From Brugia malayi (taxonomy: Eukaryota; Nematoda; Chromadorea; Rhabditida; Onchocercidae), in assembly GCF_000002995.4 (NCBI RefSeq), contig NW_025062476.1, forward strand, positions 982,501 through 1,046,500: a DNA stretch of 64,000 bases, read 5' to 3'. A program made the translations under genes and the position numbers. Under the pieces are notes generated by a model. The model was not told the DNA's origin and made no database searches. It saw only the letters and a program-made list of their open reading frames with translations. Position 1 is the stretch's first letter; every line of letters starts with the position of its first letter. Positions 14,367-25,260 of this stretch are shown piece by piece.

Positions 14367-14691
14367 AGAAATTTGTATAATGCTGTGAAATATCTTAGAT
14401 ATCGCTTGTAAAATTTAATAGTTTGAGAAAATAAGGGTAGGAGAAGGGTAAGGAGGCGAATTTTATCACGAAAGAAAAAGGATAAGTGAGTTATATTTGG
14501 GATGAGTGAAATCATTCATTTAATATAAAAAGAAATTTAGCTTAATGCAATCCTGTTAAATAACTATGTTTTTTTTCATTTGTTATTGTCTCTTTGGTAT
14601 TAATTTTGTCATCAGACATATATCATCGATATTTCGCGTAACGCTGTGGCTTAGATTTTTTTTTTTCGGTGTTGTCAAAATCGTAAATTAA

Positions 14692-14703
14692 TGTTTTTGT
14701 AGT
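14692..14703 (+). other. 3' splice acceptor directly before the glyoxalase ATG (possible spliced-leader site)
   Basis: A T-rich tract ending in TAG at 14,700-14,702 lies one base before the ATG at 14,704. Such a site immediately upstream of a start codon, with another same-strand gene shortly before it, is what a nematode trans-splicing site looks like. It could equally be an ordinary cis acceptor joined to the donor at 14,317. The sequence alone does not decide. Confidence 0.45.
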
Positions 14704-15964
14704 ATGGGCTCGAATCAGTGCGAATCAGGAGGAAGCACAACTGTTGCCGGACCGATCCCAGCTAACGAAGTATATATATTATTTGACATTTCTGTTGAAT
14801 TCTTGTCAAATGATTTGAACGTATAAAGTACATTTGCATATAGTATTCAGTTTTTCCTTTTTTGATATTCGTGGTAATAATTTATTGTATATCAAAAATT
14901 TTCTGGTTTTCTAAAAAAAGAAAAAAAAAGTTTATCTCTTTTGTAAAAGAAATAATTTCAGATCAAGTCGCTGGTAAAGGAAACGCCACCGGAAACGAAA
15001 GATTTTTATTTCCAGCAGACGATGCTTCGTATTAAAGATCCTCGGAAAACATTGCCATTTTATTGTAATATTCTGGGAATGAGGTTCGTTTAGCTCTTGC
15101 TGTTCATTTTCTCAAATATTCTTTTACAGTTAAAGTCTTTAAACAGTTAGTATTTTAGATTACTGAAACAGATGGATTTCCCAGAAGGAAAATTCTCCTT
15201 GTATTTCGTGGGTTATAAGCCGGCAGCAGAAATTCCTAGCGATCCTATAGAGCAGAAACGCTATGCACTTTCGACATTAGCAACGATCGAATTAACTCAG
15301 TAACTTTATTGCATTTACAATTTGATTAATTTATTCGTTTAATTTATATCTCATTTAATTGCATTATATCTGCTCACATTTTAAATTTATCATTCTCAAG
15401 TATGGATTTCACTGTAGAAAAGGTGTGAATTTAATGGTTTGATTCAATTACAATTTATGTTTTTAGTAACTGGGGTACCGAGAACGATCCAAACTTTAGT
15501 TATCATAATGGAAATAAAGAACCACGCGGTTTTGGTGAGTTCTATTGCATGATACCATTTTAAAGAATAATGAGTAGTACGGAAGAAGTAGGAGTGCCGA
15601 CTTCCTTTTTGTCATGGTATTAAAATGTGGCGAGGATTTCGTTTGAAAACTGTGATATTTAATTAAATTATAAAGGATATCACATTAAGGTTGTGCCACT
15701 GTTTATCAAACATTTATGGAAAAATTCGACTTTGGTATAAAAAATGTAGAGGTTGCGTAGAAGAAAAGCCAGCAAAAGAGGAATAATATTTTTTCAGGTC
15801 ATATTGGAATAGCAGTAAAGGATGTATATGCGGCATGTAAACGTTTCGAGGAATTAGGTGTTAACTTCGTAAAGAAGCCGGACGATGGTCGTATGAAGGG
15901 GTTAGCATTTATTCAGGATCCGGATGGTTACTGGATCGAAATATTCAATCCTTACACTGTATAA
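14704..15964 (+). CDS. GLO1: glyoxalase I (lactoylglutathione lyase)
   Basis: The enzyme isomerises the hemithioacetal of methylglyoxal and glutathione to S-lactoylglutathione in the cytosol, the first step of methylglyoxal detoxification. Five exons, 14,704-14,769, 14,962-15,083, 15,159-15,299, 15,467-15,534 and 15,798-15,964, add up to 188 codons including the stop; the human enzyme has 184 residues. The four metal ligands known from the human protein are all present: Gln in [11 protein letters not shown], Glu in TIELTHNWGTE, His in RGFGHIGIAV and Glu in [11 protein letters not shown]. The motif [18 protein letters not shown] is also typical. The start gives a short, Ser/Gly-rich N-terminal tail of about 22 residues that is not conserved. 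It may be co-transcribed with the small gene upstream. I see no break or missing residue. Confidence 0.95.
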
Positions 15965-17011
15965 CTTTTTTTTTGAATGTGTAAAATTATATTGCTCCAC
16001 TACTATTTGATAAATGCTTTTATGTTGTATGCTTTTTAAATATAACCATTAAAAATTTTGATGAAAAACTGATCAATCTATTTTCCACTTCGATTAATAA
16101 TTTTTGACCTAAAAATGGAACTAAGGTGAGAAATGATTGTTGCATCAAGAAGGTGACTTTAGTATTGCATGTGCATATTCAGTCTCGATTAGAACTTTTT
16201 ACTGTGCAAAGAATGTAAACTTGCTGAATGGTCGAGAAAGAAATTACAGAGAATAGAAGCGAAAAAAAATTGTGCGACGTTTGCATTTCTGGACATCATT
16301 TCCGTAAAGTGTGAAAATGAACTTATTGTAATTGACGGAGAAGTTTAAGCTTAGTTTTAAGAAGCTAAGAAATAGTTTTGCTTGAAAACGAAATCATTTT
16401 TCTCCCATCTTATTTTTTTTTTTTTTTTTTCATAAAAATAATCGATTATTGATATAAACAAATTAGCTGAAGTGATCTTCACGAAATTTAATGATGCATA
16501 ATGATTTTTTACCAAATATACTACTCATTAAAACATGAAATGATCAGTTTTGCATGAGATATTCACCTAGGATACGTTTTCTTTTTTTTTTTTTTTTTCA
16601 TTTAAATAATTTTAACCTTTCAGATTGAGATTCAATCCTTTTTAACTGAAAAATTCCTAAATATCCAAAAGTAACATTTTGTTGCACTGCAAAATATGGA
16701 TGAAAAAGAAAGTGAAGGAATTTCACCAAGAAACATTGAACAATATTATCAGTGTAGTAATGCTAGATTAATATAATACCGAAATAAAAAATACTTAAAT
16801 AATGAATATCTAATTCAAATTTTCTGATGATCTATGATTTTTCAAGTTTATTATTGTAAAAATTTTATCACAAATGACTGATTTAATTATCTCATAAATC
16901 TATTACAATTAACGCTTCACATTAAATTGTACAATAATGAAAAATTATATTTTGATTTTTTATTTATAAAATTTTTTATCATTTAACATTTTGCATTCAG
17001 ATAATAATTAT
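15965..17011. other. intergenic DNA between convergent glyoxalase and LIM genes
   Basis: The two flanking genes converge here, so both 3' UTRs and polyadenylation sites should lie in this kilobase; AATAAA-like sequences are frequent in it. It contains poly-T runs at about 16,415-16,430 and 16,582-16,600. I see no coding exon. Confidence 0.6.
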
Positions 17012-18488
17012 TTATGGACCAGCTGGCCTCATCAGATTGTACGGATATTCACCTTTTGTTTTTGGACTATATAAAAGATTGGATCGATGTGGTATTGGAT
17101 CATGTGGTCCAGGTGTTGGTACATGTCCAGCACAATATACCTAAAATTATCACTGAATAACAAGTAATTAAAATTTAAAATAAAAAAAAAAAAATTTTTT
17201 TCTCTCACTTCTTTAAATGTTTAACTTTTCAATCTATTCATTTTTCTATTTATTAGCCATTTATTTCTAAAAAATTTTTTCGTTTTATGGATTTCAAGAA
17301 GAAGAAAAAAATTGATCAAATTTCTTTTATTATGCAAATTTTAACATTAAATTAAAATTTTCTATTTTCTAAATCTTAAATGGAATAAGTATATTATCAT
17401 ATTATCATTTATTACCTCAAGATCTTGCGTATCATTCCTGTTATTGTGATAAGTTTTCAATGATAAGCGTGATCCGCATATCCAACACTTGAAACATCCC
17501 TTAAAAATTAAATTCTTTAAAATAAAAAAAAAAAAAAGAAAGGTTAAATTCCTTTCTAAAAAAGAAAAATCAAAATTATTTTTTTTTTTGATAGCAATAA
17601 ATTGCTTTGTTTTTGTAATTAAATATATTTGTTCCATTCATTTTCAATTTCGTTTTTAAATTTCAATTTATTCGAAATGACTCAAAATTTTAAAAGAAAA
17701 AGTGAAGGATAATGTTTCATTTTTCCTTTAAAAAAAAATGGATAAGTTTGATGAAATATTGTGATATAGAAAATTCAAATTTAAATTTGAAACGTATGCA
17801 CATGGTTATTTTTTAAAATCGAAATATTAATTAAAAATGTATTATGAACGTTTATTTAAGATTTATTTAAAACAAATAATCGATAAAATATGAAATAAAC
17901 TTTTAAATATGAAGTAGCCAATGAATTTTTTTCATCCAAACGACCAGCAATTATCATTTTATCATTTTTAACTTTAACTTCAATTCAATCAACAAATTTT
18001 TTTTTTTTTTTTTTTTTTAAAAGGAAGAGAAAAGAATTAAAATGAGGAAATAAAGCATTAAATTACTCCCTAAAGGAAATAAAACAATCATTTGTCATAA
18101 ATGATTTATTAAAAGAAATTTTATTTAAAAAAAAAAAAATTAAAAAATGAAATGTTTAAAATAATGAAATTTTTATTATTATACATTAATAATGATTAAT
18201 AAATAATTATAAATTAACTTAAAATTGATTAAATAAATAAATGTTTTCAGTGATTAAAGAAAAAATAATAATAATTTTTTTTAAACAAAGCAAAAACAGA
18301 AAATGCATAAATTTTTATTAAAACAAAAAACAAATAAAATAATGTTTACAATAATAAATTGATGTTTTTTTTTACTTTTACTTTTACTTACTTTTACTTA
18401 CTTTATGAAAAAGGACACCATCCTTTAATGGACCAATTTTATCATTAAAATAAGTTGGTCGTTTGCATCGAAAACAAGGTTCTTTCAT
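17012..18488 (-). CDS. short single-LIM-domain protein
   Basis: Three exons, 18,402-18,488, 17,416-17,499 and 17,012-17,140, encode 99 residues. They contain one complete LIM zinc-binding domain: CFRC near residues 5-8, then HKGC and CWIC around residues 28-37, and a final C..H pair in VYCAGHV at about residues 59-62. This gives the eight ligands needed for two zinc ions. A Pro-rich tail follows (PTPGPHDPIPH) and ends MRPAGP. All exons join in phase 0. The start at 18,488 was chosen because ATG follows a T-rich acceptor (TTTTTACAG) by six bases, which suggests a spliced leader or a non-coding first exon upstream. LIM domains are protein-binding modules often found in muscle or cytoskeletal proteins; the partner here is unknown. 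I do not recognise the exact orthologue. Confidence 0.85.
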
Positions 18489-19338
18489 TGTTTTCTGTAA
18501 AAATTTTTACAAATAACAAATATATTATAATTTTTGATTTTCTATTTTATTCAATTTTTTTGATTGAAAAAATAAATAAATAAATAAATAACAGATAATA
18601 TTTGCTATTATTTTAACATACAAAATATTAAAATATATGATTGATCAGTTTTAAAAAGAAATGAAAAAAAAAAAAGAAAAAACAAATAAAAATTTTTATA
18701 TTATATTCGAATTTAAATAATTCGAACATTCGTTTTCCAGCTGATTCAACAATATAACAAAAATTTTATTTGCTTCGTTTCATTTCTAAAATTTTATCAC
18801 AATGTTTAGCGAAATATTTTTCATCAAATGACTTTCATTTATTTTTAGAAATATCATAGTAAATAGTTTTGATCAAAATTAAATTTTGAAATTTTTGATT
18901 AAAGTTGAATTTCCTTAAAAATAATATAAAAGTAATAAAATTAGAAATGAAAAATTGAATTTAAATGTATATTTTTTATTTTATCAAATAATAGAATTTT
19001 CATTGAGATGAATGAGTAATTAATAGTAAATAATTAATGAATAATTTTTTATTTTTTAATTAATATAATAATCAATTTTTATAATTGTACTTAATGATAG
19101 CTAATTAAATAATTTTGGCAAATAATTTAATTGATAAAATTAATTAATTAATTAATTACTGAAATAATATTTAATGATGAAATTTTGATAAAATAATAAG
19201 CACACAATTGAGAGCGAACTAAACAAACTGTTTAAAAAAGAGGAAGAAGCTGAAGTAATATCGAAATCGAATTGTCACAAAAGCGATGTGACAATGGAAT
19301 TAGTAATGTAACGAAGAGAAAGAAGTATTGGGATAAAG

Positions 19339-19385
19339 CAGAGAGAAAGAGAGAGAGAGAGAGAGAAAGAGGGAGAGAGAGAAAA
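19339..19385. repeat. GA-rich simple repeat
   Basis: A purine-only stretch of GA dinucleotides interrupted by GAAA and GGGA. On the other strand it produces Ser/Leu/Phe-rich spurious frames. GAGA-type tracts can bind chromatin factors in animals, but nothing here shows that it does. Confidence 0.85.
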
Positions 19386-20780
19386 GGTACGAATAAATTG
19401 TAGGAAAATTGTAAAATAAGAAAGTATATTTTGAAAGTATATTTTCTTGGAATTCATAAGTGAACACTGAAGTATGTAAACAAAATGACAAAAAAAAAAA
19501 AAAAAAAATTGGGCGCAATTGACTTATGCAATGAAAAATTACAAATAATAAAGTATGCAAGTTCAAATATTTTAGATCTGTTTGATAACCCAAAATAATA
19601 ATAATAGAATGTGAGAATATTTTGATATTAATCAATTTCATATAAGTAAATAAATGCTACTCACATTTGATCTAAATAATCAATAATTATTCTAGAAATT
19701 GATTACTTATGAATGAATAGTTGAAGAAAGTAAATATTGGATTGGATAAAATTTATACTTTAGAGCAAAAAGAAAAATGAAACGAAAACAAAAAAAAAAA
19801 AAAGAATTAGCTAAAAAAAAAATGGGAAAAATATTTTGATTGAAATTATCATTAATAGAAAATAAACATATTTATCATTTATTAAAAGGAATTACTAAAG
19901 TTAATTAAATGAAATTAATTAAGCTTTTTTTTTTCTTTATAATTAATAAAATAATAAATGAAAAAAGATTTGTGCATTCAAAGTGAGATTTGAAATGTTA
20001 CAAAATAAGCAAACAATACTTATTAATAATAAACAAAATGATTTAAAACAACAATAAAAAAAAAAAAAAATTATTAATAAATTTTGGAATAAATTATAAG
20101 TTTTCTAACTTTGATACTTTATTTACTTGATAATTTTTTTAAAAAAATATTTCTAAATTATAAAAGTTATTATCTTAACTGTAAGTAATTACAGTTAAAT
20201 GCGATCATATAATATTAAAAAATTATAAATCAAATAAATGTAAATAAAATTTTCGTAATTATATCAATTTATTATAGCACAAAATTAAAACTAAATACAT
20301 ATATAAATAATATACTATTCTTAATCAAATGATTATAAATTAAAAGCAAATTTTTGAAATATTTTATTTAGGTATTTAATACCAAAATGATAGCATCAGA
20401 AATGATATAAGAATAAATTGCACATTATTAAAGTTAAAACATTTTATTTTTGTCTCTTAACAAAGTAAAGTAATATTTAACAAAAAAAAAAAAAAAAAAA
20501 AAAAAAGAATAATCAACTAGCATTCATTTCAAAGAAAACAAACAAATAATTGAAAATGAATTCATAATAATTAAATTATATCAATAAATTATCATTTTAT
20601 ATCTGTCTGTTTTCATTTTTAAGTTTATTATGATTAAATAATAAATTTCATTTTTAAATTCAAAACTTTTTAGTAAATGACTAAATGAAATTTATCATGA
20701 AGAAAAAAGAAAACGAAGAAATGAAAGAAGAATTTTAGCTAAATGAAATACTTCAAATCTATATCAGCAATTTGTCTCCT

Positions 20781-20844
20781 ACATCTTTGTCAAATGTCAA
20801 CAAATGACAAGTTATCTGAGTCAGTAGGTAGTTGACAAAGATGT
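20781..20844. repeat. 13-bp perfect inverted repeat
   Basis: ACATCTTTGTCAA at 20,781-20,793 is repeated as its reverse complement TTGACAAAGATGT at 20,832-20,844, with a 38-base spacer. The spacer contains a shorter imperfect palindrome around TTGTTGACATTTG-like sequence. It could fold as a hairpin or be the remnant ends of a small transposon. No ORF lies between the arms. Confidence 0.75.
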
Positions 20845-21202
20845 CATATGTATTTTATAAATGAATGAATATTCATACTACAAAATATTCAAAATATGCA
20901 TTAATATTTGACCATTGACCTTATTAGATCATTTCCAATCAATTTTTAACCTAAAAAAAGCGGAATTTTATTTGATAAATTGATAATGCATAGATTAGAA
21001 ATTAGATATATCTGAATAAAAAATTTTATAAAAATATAAATTTCGAAGTGATAACAAAGTTTAAACATTGTTCAACTTATTTTGAATTCATTTAGAATAG
21101 ATAAATGATCATATTGATTAGGTTTGACATTATATTGATCACAAATGATCGTTTATCATATAACTAACATTTTCTTTTCTTTTTTTTTTTGATAATAATA
21201 AT

Positions 21203-21306
21203 AAATTTTATAAAAATATGCGTAGAGAGATATAAATGATAATTCACTGATATCAAATTTTATAAAAATATGAGTAGAGAGATATAAAATGATAATTCAT
21301 TGATAT
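21203..21306. repeat. two-copy 52-bp tandem repeat
   Basis: The segment 21,203-21,254 is followed directly by a near-identical copy at 21,255-21,306. Both share the core TAGAGAGATATAAA and the sequence around TGATAATTCA. A few substitutions and compensating single-base gaps separate the copies. Confidence 0.8.
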
Positions 21307-21959
21307 AATTTAATCATTATGAACTCATTTTCAATTCCAAAATAGCTTTTATTTGTTATCATATCAATCCGATAAATTTCAGAGTGATAGTAAAGTAACA
21401 ATTAGCAATAGTTGACAGTGATACTATCACTGATACATCAACAAACTTTGGAAAGAATAATGCGAAAATGAATTTTCATTATGAATTTTTTTTCTCTCAA
21501 ATTCCTCCTATCGATTTTTTAATACGATTTAATACGAAAAATGTGAAATGTAAACAAAAAAAATATATATTATTGATAATTTTTTTTATTAAATAATAAT
21601 TAATTATTGTAAACTAAATTAGCGACAAAATGTTCAAATTCTTTTGGCACAATAAAAACAATATGTGAAGAAATATTTCATTCTAAAATTAATGGAAAAA
21701 AAATTTTTTTTTTTAGGTATTATAATAATTACACGAAAAAGTAATAAAAGCTATGCGACACTTTTGACATTGTCAATTGAATACAGTGGAAGTAATTTCA
21801 GTGTAGTAATTGCAATTGTTTATAATCTTTAAATATTTTTATGATATGAAAGAAAATTGGATGGCATTACAGAACTTAATTAAATAGTAATTTTAGAATA
21901 ACTGTGATTTAATATAATTACAATAATAAATGTCGTAATAATATAGAATTATTATTGCA

Positions 21960-22275
21960 ATCCATCGTTATTACTAGTTATTATTATCATTATTATCACT
22001 GTTATTATTATTATTATTACTATTATTATTATTAATATTATTATTATTATCATTATTATTATTATTGTTATTGTTAATGTTTTTGCTATTATTATTATTA
22101 ATCTCATTATTACTATTATTTTTAGTACCAGTACTATTAATATTAATTAATTTACTCGTTTATCATATGATATTATTACTATTATTATTATTATCATTAT
22201 TATTATTGTTATTGTTAATAACTATAGTTATTAGCATGACTAGAATTATTAGTACAATGATAATTATAGTAATAA
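21960..22275. repeat. ATT trinucleotide-rich repeat tract
   Basis: About 300 bases made mainly of ATT/TTA triplets with occasional ATC, ACT and GTT variants. Frames across it give Leu/Ile-rich translations that should not be called genes. Confidence 0.9.
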
Positions 22276-22979
22276 TTAGAACAATGAGTTACATTCATAA
22301 ATTCGTTGTTATCAGCTGTGTAACTGATCCATTATCATTTACCTATGTCAAATTTTAATTAAATATTGATTTTCATAGTAATCTCTGATAAATTTTCCAG
22401 TGAAATCTTTTTTTACTTTATAACAATAACTTATTATTGTAATTCTTTTTCATATGACATTATCATATGAATTATAAAACAATTAGAAATTATGCACTTT
22501 ATTTGGATGAAAAGTATATTTGTAATTCTTTTTGTGACAAAAATTTTAATAATAAATATTAAGTTTGTTTGTTTTTTTTTTTTTTTTTTTTTTTTTCGCC
22601 ATTAGACTGTTAAAGCAATAGAATATCAATTTTGACATCAGCTAATGTTTGAAGTAAGTGAAAAAGTGACATAAACTATTGGTCATTATCTTATTGATCT
22701 GTGATAGCTATGTGACATAAAATTGGCTAAGATCAAAATAAGGAATTTGAAAAGTTCAGTGAATGTTTCAGAGAAGAAACAGAGGGAAAATATAAATTGA
22801 AAAGGAAAGTTTCATCAATTTGCTTATATAATTTCATGTGAATTTGAAAGATTTATGATTAAATTTATGATATTTAAAATATTTTAAGTAACAAAATTTT
22901 GTATCTCTTTGCGTATTCCATTTCAAAGTTTAAAAAATTCAAAATTTAAAAGAAAAAAATTGCTCACTTTTAAATTTAC

Positions 22980-24260
22980 AAAAAATTCCAGGCATCTTCA
23001 CAATGTCAATAATATATTAATAGCATTGGGCGCATTTGGTGACATTCTTCATCAAATCGGCCATATTCCATTTGCATACTTTATTTTTACTGGAATCACT
23101 TCCATACCCTTATGGAAATGTATTTGGATACAGTTATTACCCAATTTTGGCATGAATTTCTACCTATAAGCATAGATCGAGCCATGGCCATTTTAAGACC
23201 TTTCAAGTAAGTATTTGGGCAGTACAAGTAACTTCAATCTCTCTAGCTTACTGATAGATGATTACTACCTATAGGCATAGATCGAGCCATGGCCATTTTA
23301 AGACCTTTCAAGTAAGTATTTGGGCAGTACAAGTAACTTCGATCTCTCTAGCTTACTGCTTACTGCTTACTGTGATAGTTGTGTTTCTCAAATGGCAATG
23401 CTAAATTATTTACTTTGTTGTTTTAAATTGAATAATAGTTCTAAAGTTCAGAACTGTAATGGTTATTTGCAGATATCGAAAAATGAGTAAAATGCTTTAT
23501 ATTCCAATAATGACTCTACCAGCAATACTTTATGCAGTTGCTATGCTCATATTGGTTTTTATATATGATGCAAGTAACGAGTAAGATTTTTGATAGGTAT
23601 TTCTCAGGTTAAGTATAATATTTCAGGTTAAGTATAATATCTCGGGTTAAATATAATGATAATATCTCTCAGGTTAAATATAATATCTGACTATCAAATA
23701 TTTCAGTAAATTTTCTTCAAAAAAATTGAAACAAAATATTAATTCATCTTTGACCAAAAATTTTTCTTCCTGACTTTCAAGTGATTACTACAGAAAGATG
23801 GCAGGTAATTTGTGTTGTGGTAGCATTGGTTTGTCAAATTTATTTTAGAATATTATATCAACACTTATTAATTAAACAACAATTATACTTAATGCAATAC
23901 TGAATTCAGTTATAGTGTTGACTAAAATATGTGAGCTATTTAAATAATTACCAAAAATGATATCACAAAACTGCATGTCAGCCATAAATGTCATAATTAA
24001 TTAGCTTTTTTTTTTGTTTTTAAATTCATAATTAATTAGCTCTTTCTAATATGTATTAACTAGCTTTTTCTCTCTTTCTGACTATTTAACAGCTTTCATT
24101 TCTAAATTAAAATCATATCCATTAAAGATTTTAGAGAAGAACTTATTAATTATGAACAATTTTAATGGTTGCTATAGCAATATTTTAATTTCTAATTTCA
24201 GAAACTAAAAACTTCGAATTTCTGCAAATTTAATATTTTCAGAAGTTCGAAGTTGTGGCA
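22980..24260 (+). pseudogene. decayed srsx-type chemoreceptor copy 1
   Basis: Pieces of the receptor found intact at 27,087-29,212 appear in the same order. 22,986-23,160 encodes the second and third membrane segments ([20 protein letters not shown]). 23,473-23,580 is the YRKMSKMLYIPIMTLP exon with intact acceptor and donor. Weaker traces lie at 23,780-23,950 and 24,190-24,260. The first exon is not recognisable. After NFGMNFYL the frame runs into TAA at 23,167-23,169, because the coding sequence for AMAILLFTG has been lost and the frame shifted. The following IDRAMAILRP segment is duplicated in tandem. The 3' exons contain stops. It is therefore a dead gene, but close enough in sequence to show recent duplication. 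Confidence 0.8.
23161..23360 (+). repeat. 105-bp tandem duplication inside srsx pseudogene 1
   Basis: The block beginning TACCTATAAGCATAGATCGA at 23,161 recurs at 23,266 with only a few substitutions, for example AAG to AGG. It covers the coding end of the second srsx exon (the IDRAMAILRP part), its GTAAGT donor and the start of the intron, so two consecutive donors are present. Confidence 0.9.
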
Positions 24261-24399
24261 TTTATTGAGTCAACGTCAATCTATTTATCTATCGACATTG
24301 TTCTTTGATTTTTTAGAAAATTTAATTTAATTTAAACATATTATGCAATTATTTATTTTATTATTGGAAGAGGTGAAAATCGATCTCCTAAAATGTCAA

Positions 24400-25260
24400 A
24401 AAGAAATTAAAATGTTTTACATTCCAAATGCTATTGTATCCATAACAATCAGTAGTAATAATATTGATATTTTATAAATATATTAAGCAATATAATTCTA
24501 AATCAGAACTGTAATAGTTAATTTACATTTTGAAAAATGAATAAGAAGACTTATATTCTGATAATAACATATCAGCAATACTTTATACAGTTCATATTGT
24601 GTTCATATTGATTTTAATATATGATGGAAATAACGAATAAGATTTTTGATAGGTATCTCTCAGGTTAAGTATAATAATAATAATTCTCAGGTTAAATATG
24701 ATAATAATATCTCTCAGGCTAAATATAATATCTGACTATCAAATATTTCAATAAATTCGCTTGAAAAAAATTGGCCAAAAATTTTTTATTTGGCTTTCAA
24801 TAATTGTTTCAAGAAAATAAGCAGAAATTTATTTCTCTGTTATGGAAAATAAGAAATGAAGAAATGAGTTTAAAATGAAAAAGTGAACTTAAAAAAATAA
24901 ATGAACAGAAAATGAAAACTTCAAATTTTCATGTTCGATGTTTGAAATGAGAATTTTCCTCAATTATAGTTTGATAACTTTTAGTTTTCATTACAACGTC
25001 AAAGTAGTCTGTGCTGTTTTAGCTATTTAAAGTAGTTTGTTGATTTCATTTAGAGCATTTTAATAACTTTCATTAATTGAACAATAATTATTCTTTATGG
25101 GATTTCAAGCCAAATTATAGTAATGACTGAAATATGCGAGCATTTTAATTGATTAGTAAATAAAAGCCATGCAAATAAGTTATTATGACTATTTGAATTG
25201 ATTATTACTAATGGCATTGCTCCATTTTTAATTTCAGCAACAAAGGAATATCTTAGGATG
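24400..25260 (+). pseudogene. decayed srsx-type chemoreceptor copy 2
   Basis: This is a more degraded copy. About 24,530-24,640 matches the YRKMSKMLYIPIMTLPAILY exon of copy 1 at DNA level, but single-base losses break the frame, the acceptor is changed, and the donor region reads AACGAATAAG instead of AACGAGTAAG. The downstream GGTTAAGTATAAT-rich intron sequence is shared with copy 1 (23,590-23,710 against 24,640-24,750). About 25,080-25,170 and 25,235-25,260 match the end of the fourth exon and the acceptor of the fifth. No usable open frame remains. Confidence 0.65.

Larger units (their letters stand above)
18489..22900. other. gene-poor, low-complexity intergenic region
   Basis: About 4.4 kb of very A+T-rich DNA separates the LIM gene from the srsx locus. 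It holds poly-A and poly-T tracts (for example about 20,481-20,506 and 22,573-22,596), a GA-rich repeat, an ATT repeat, a 13-bp inverted repeat and a two-copy 52-bp tandem repeat, listed separately. Long ORFs here are translations of simple repeats, such as a poly-Leu frame at 22,065-22,358. I see no gene. Confidence 0.65.

Noticed and set aside
22065..22358. 97-residue Leu/Ile-rich ORF on the plus strand
   Set aside because: It is a translation of the ATT/TTA triplet repeat, with no splice context and no family features.
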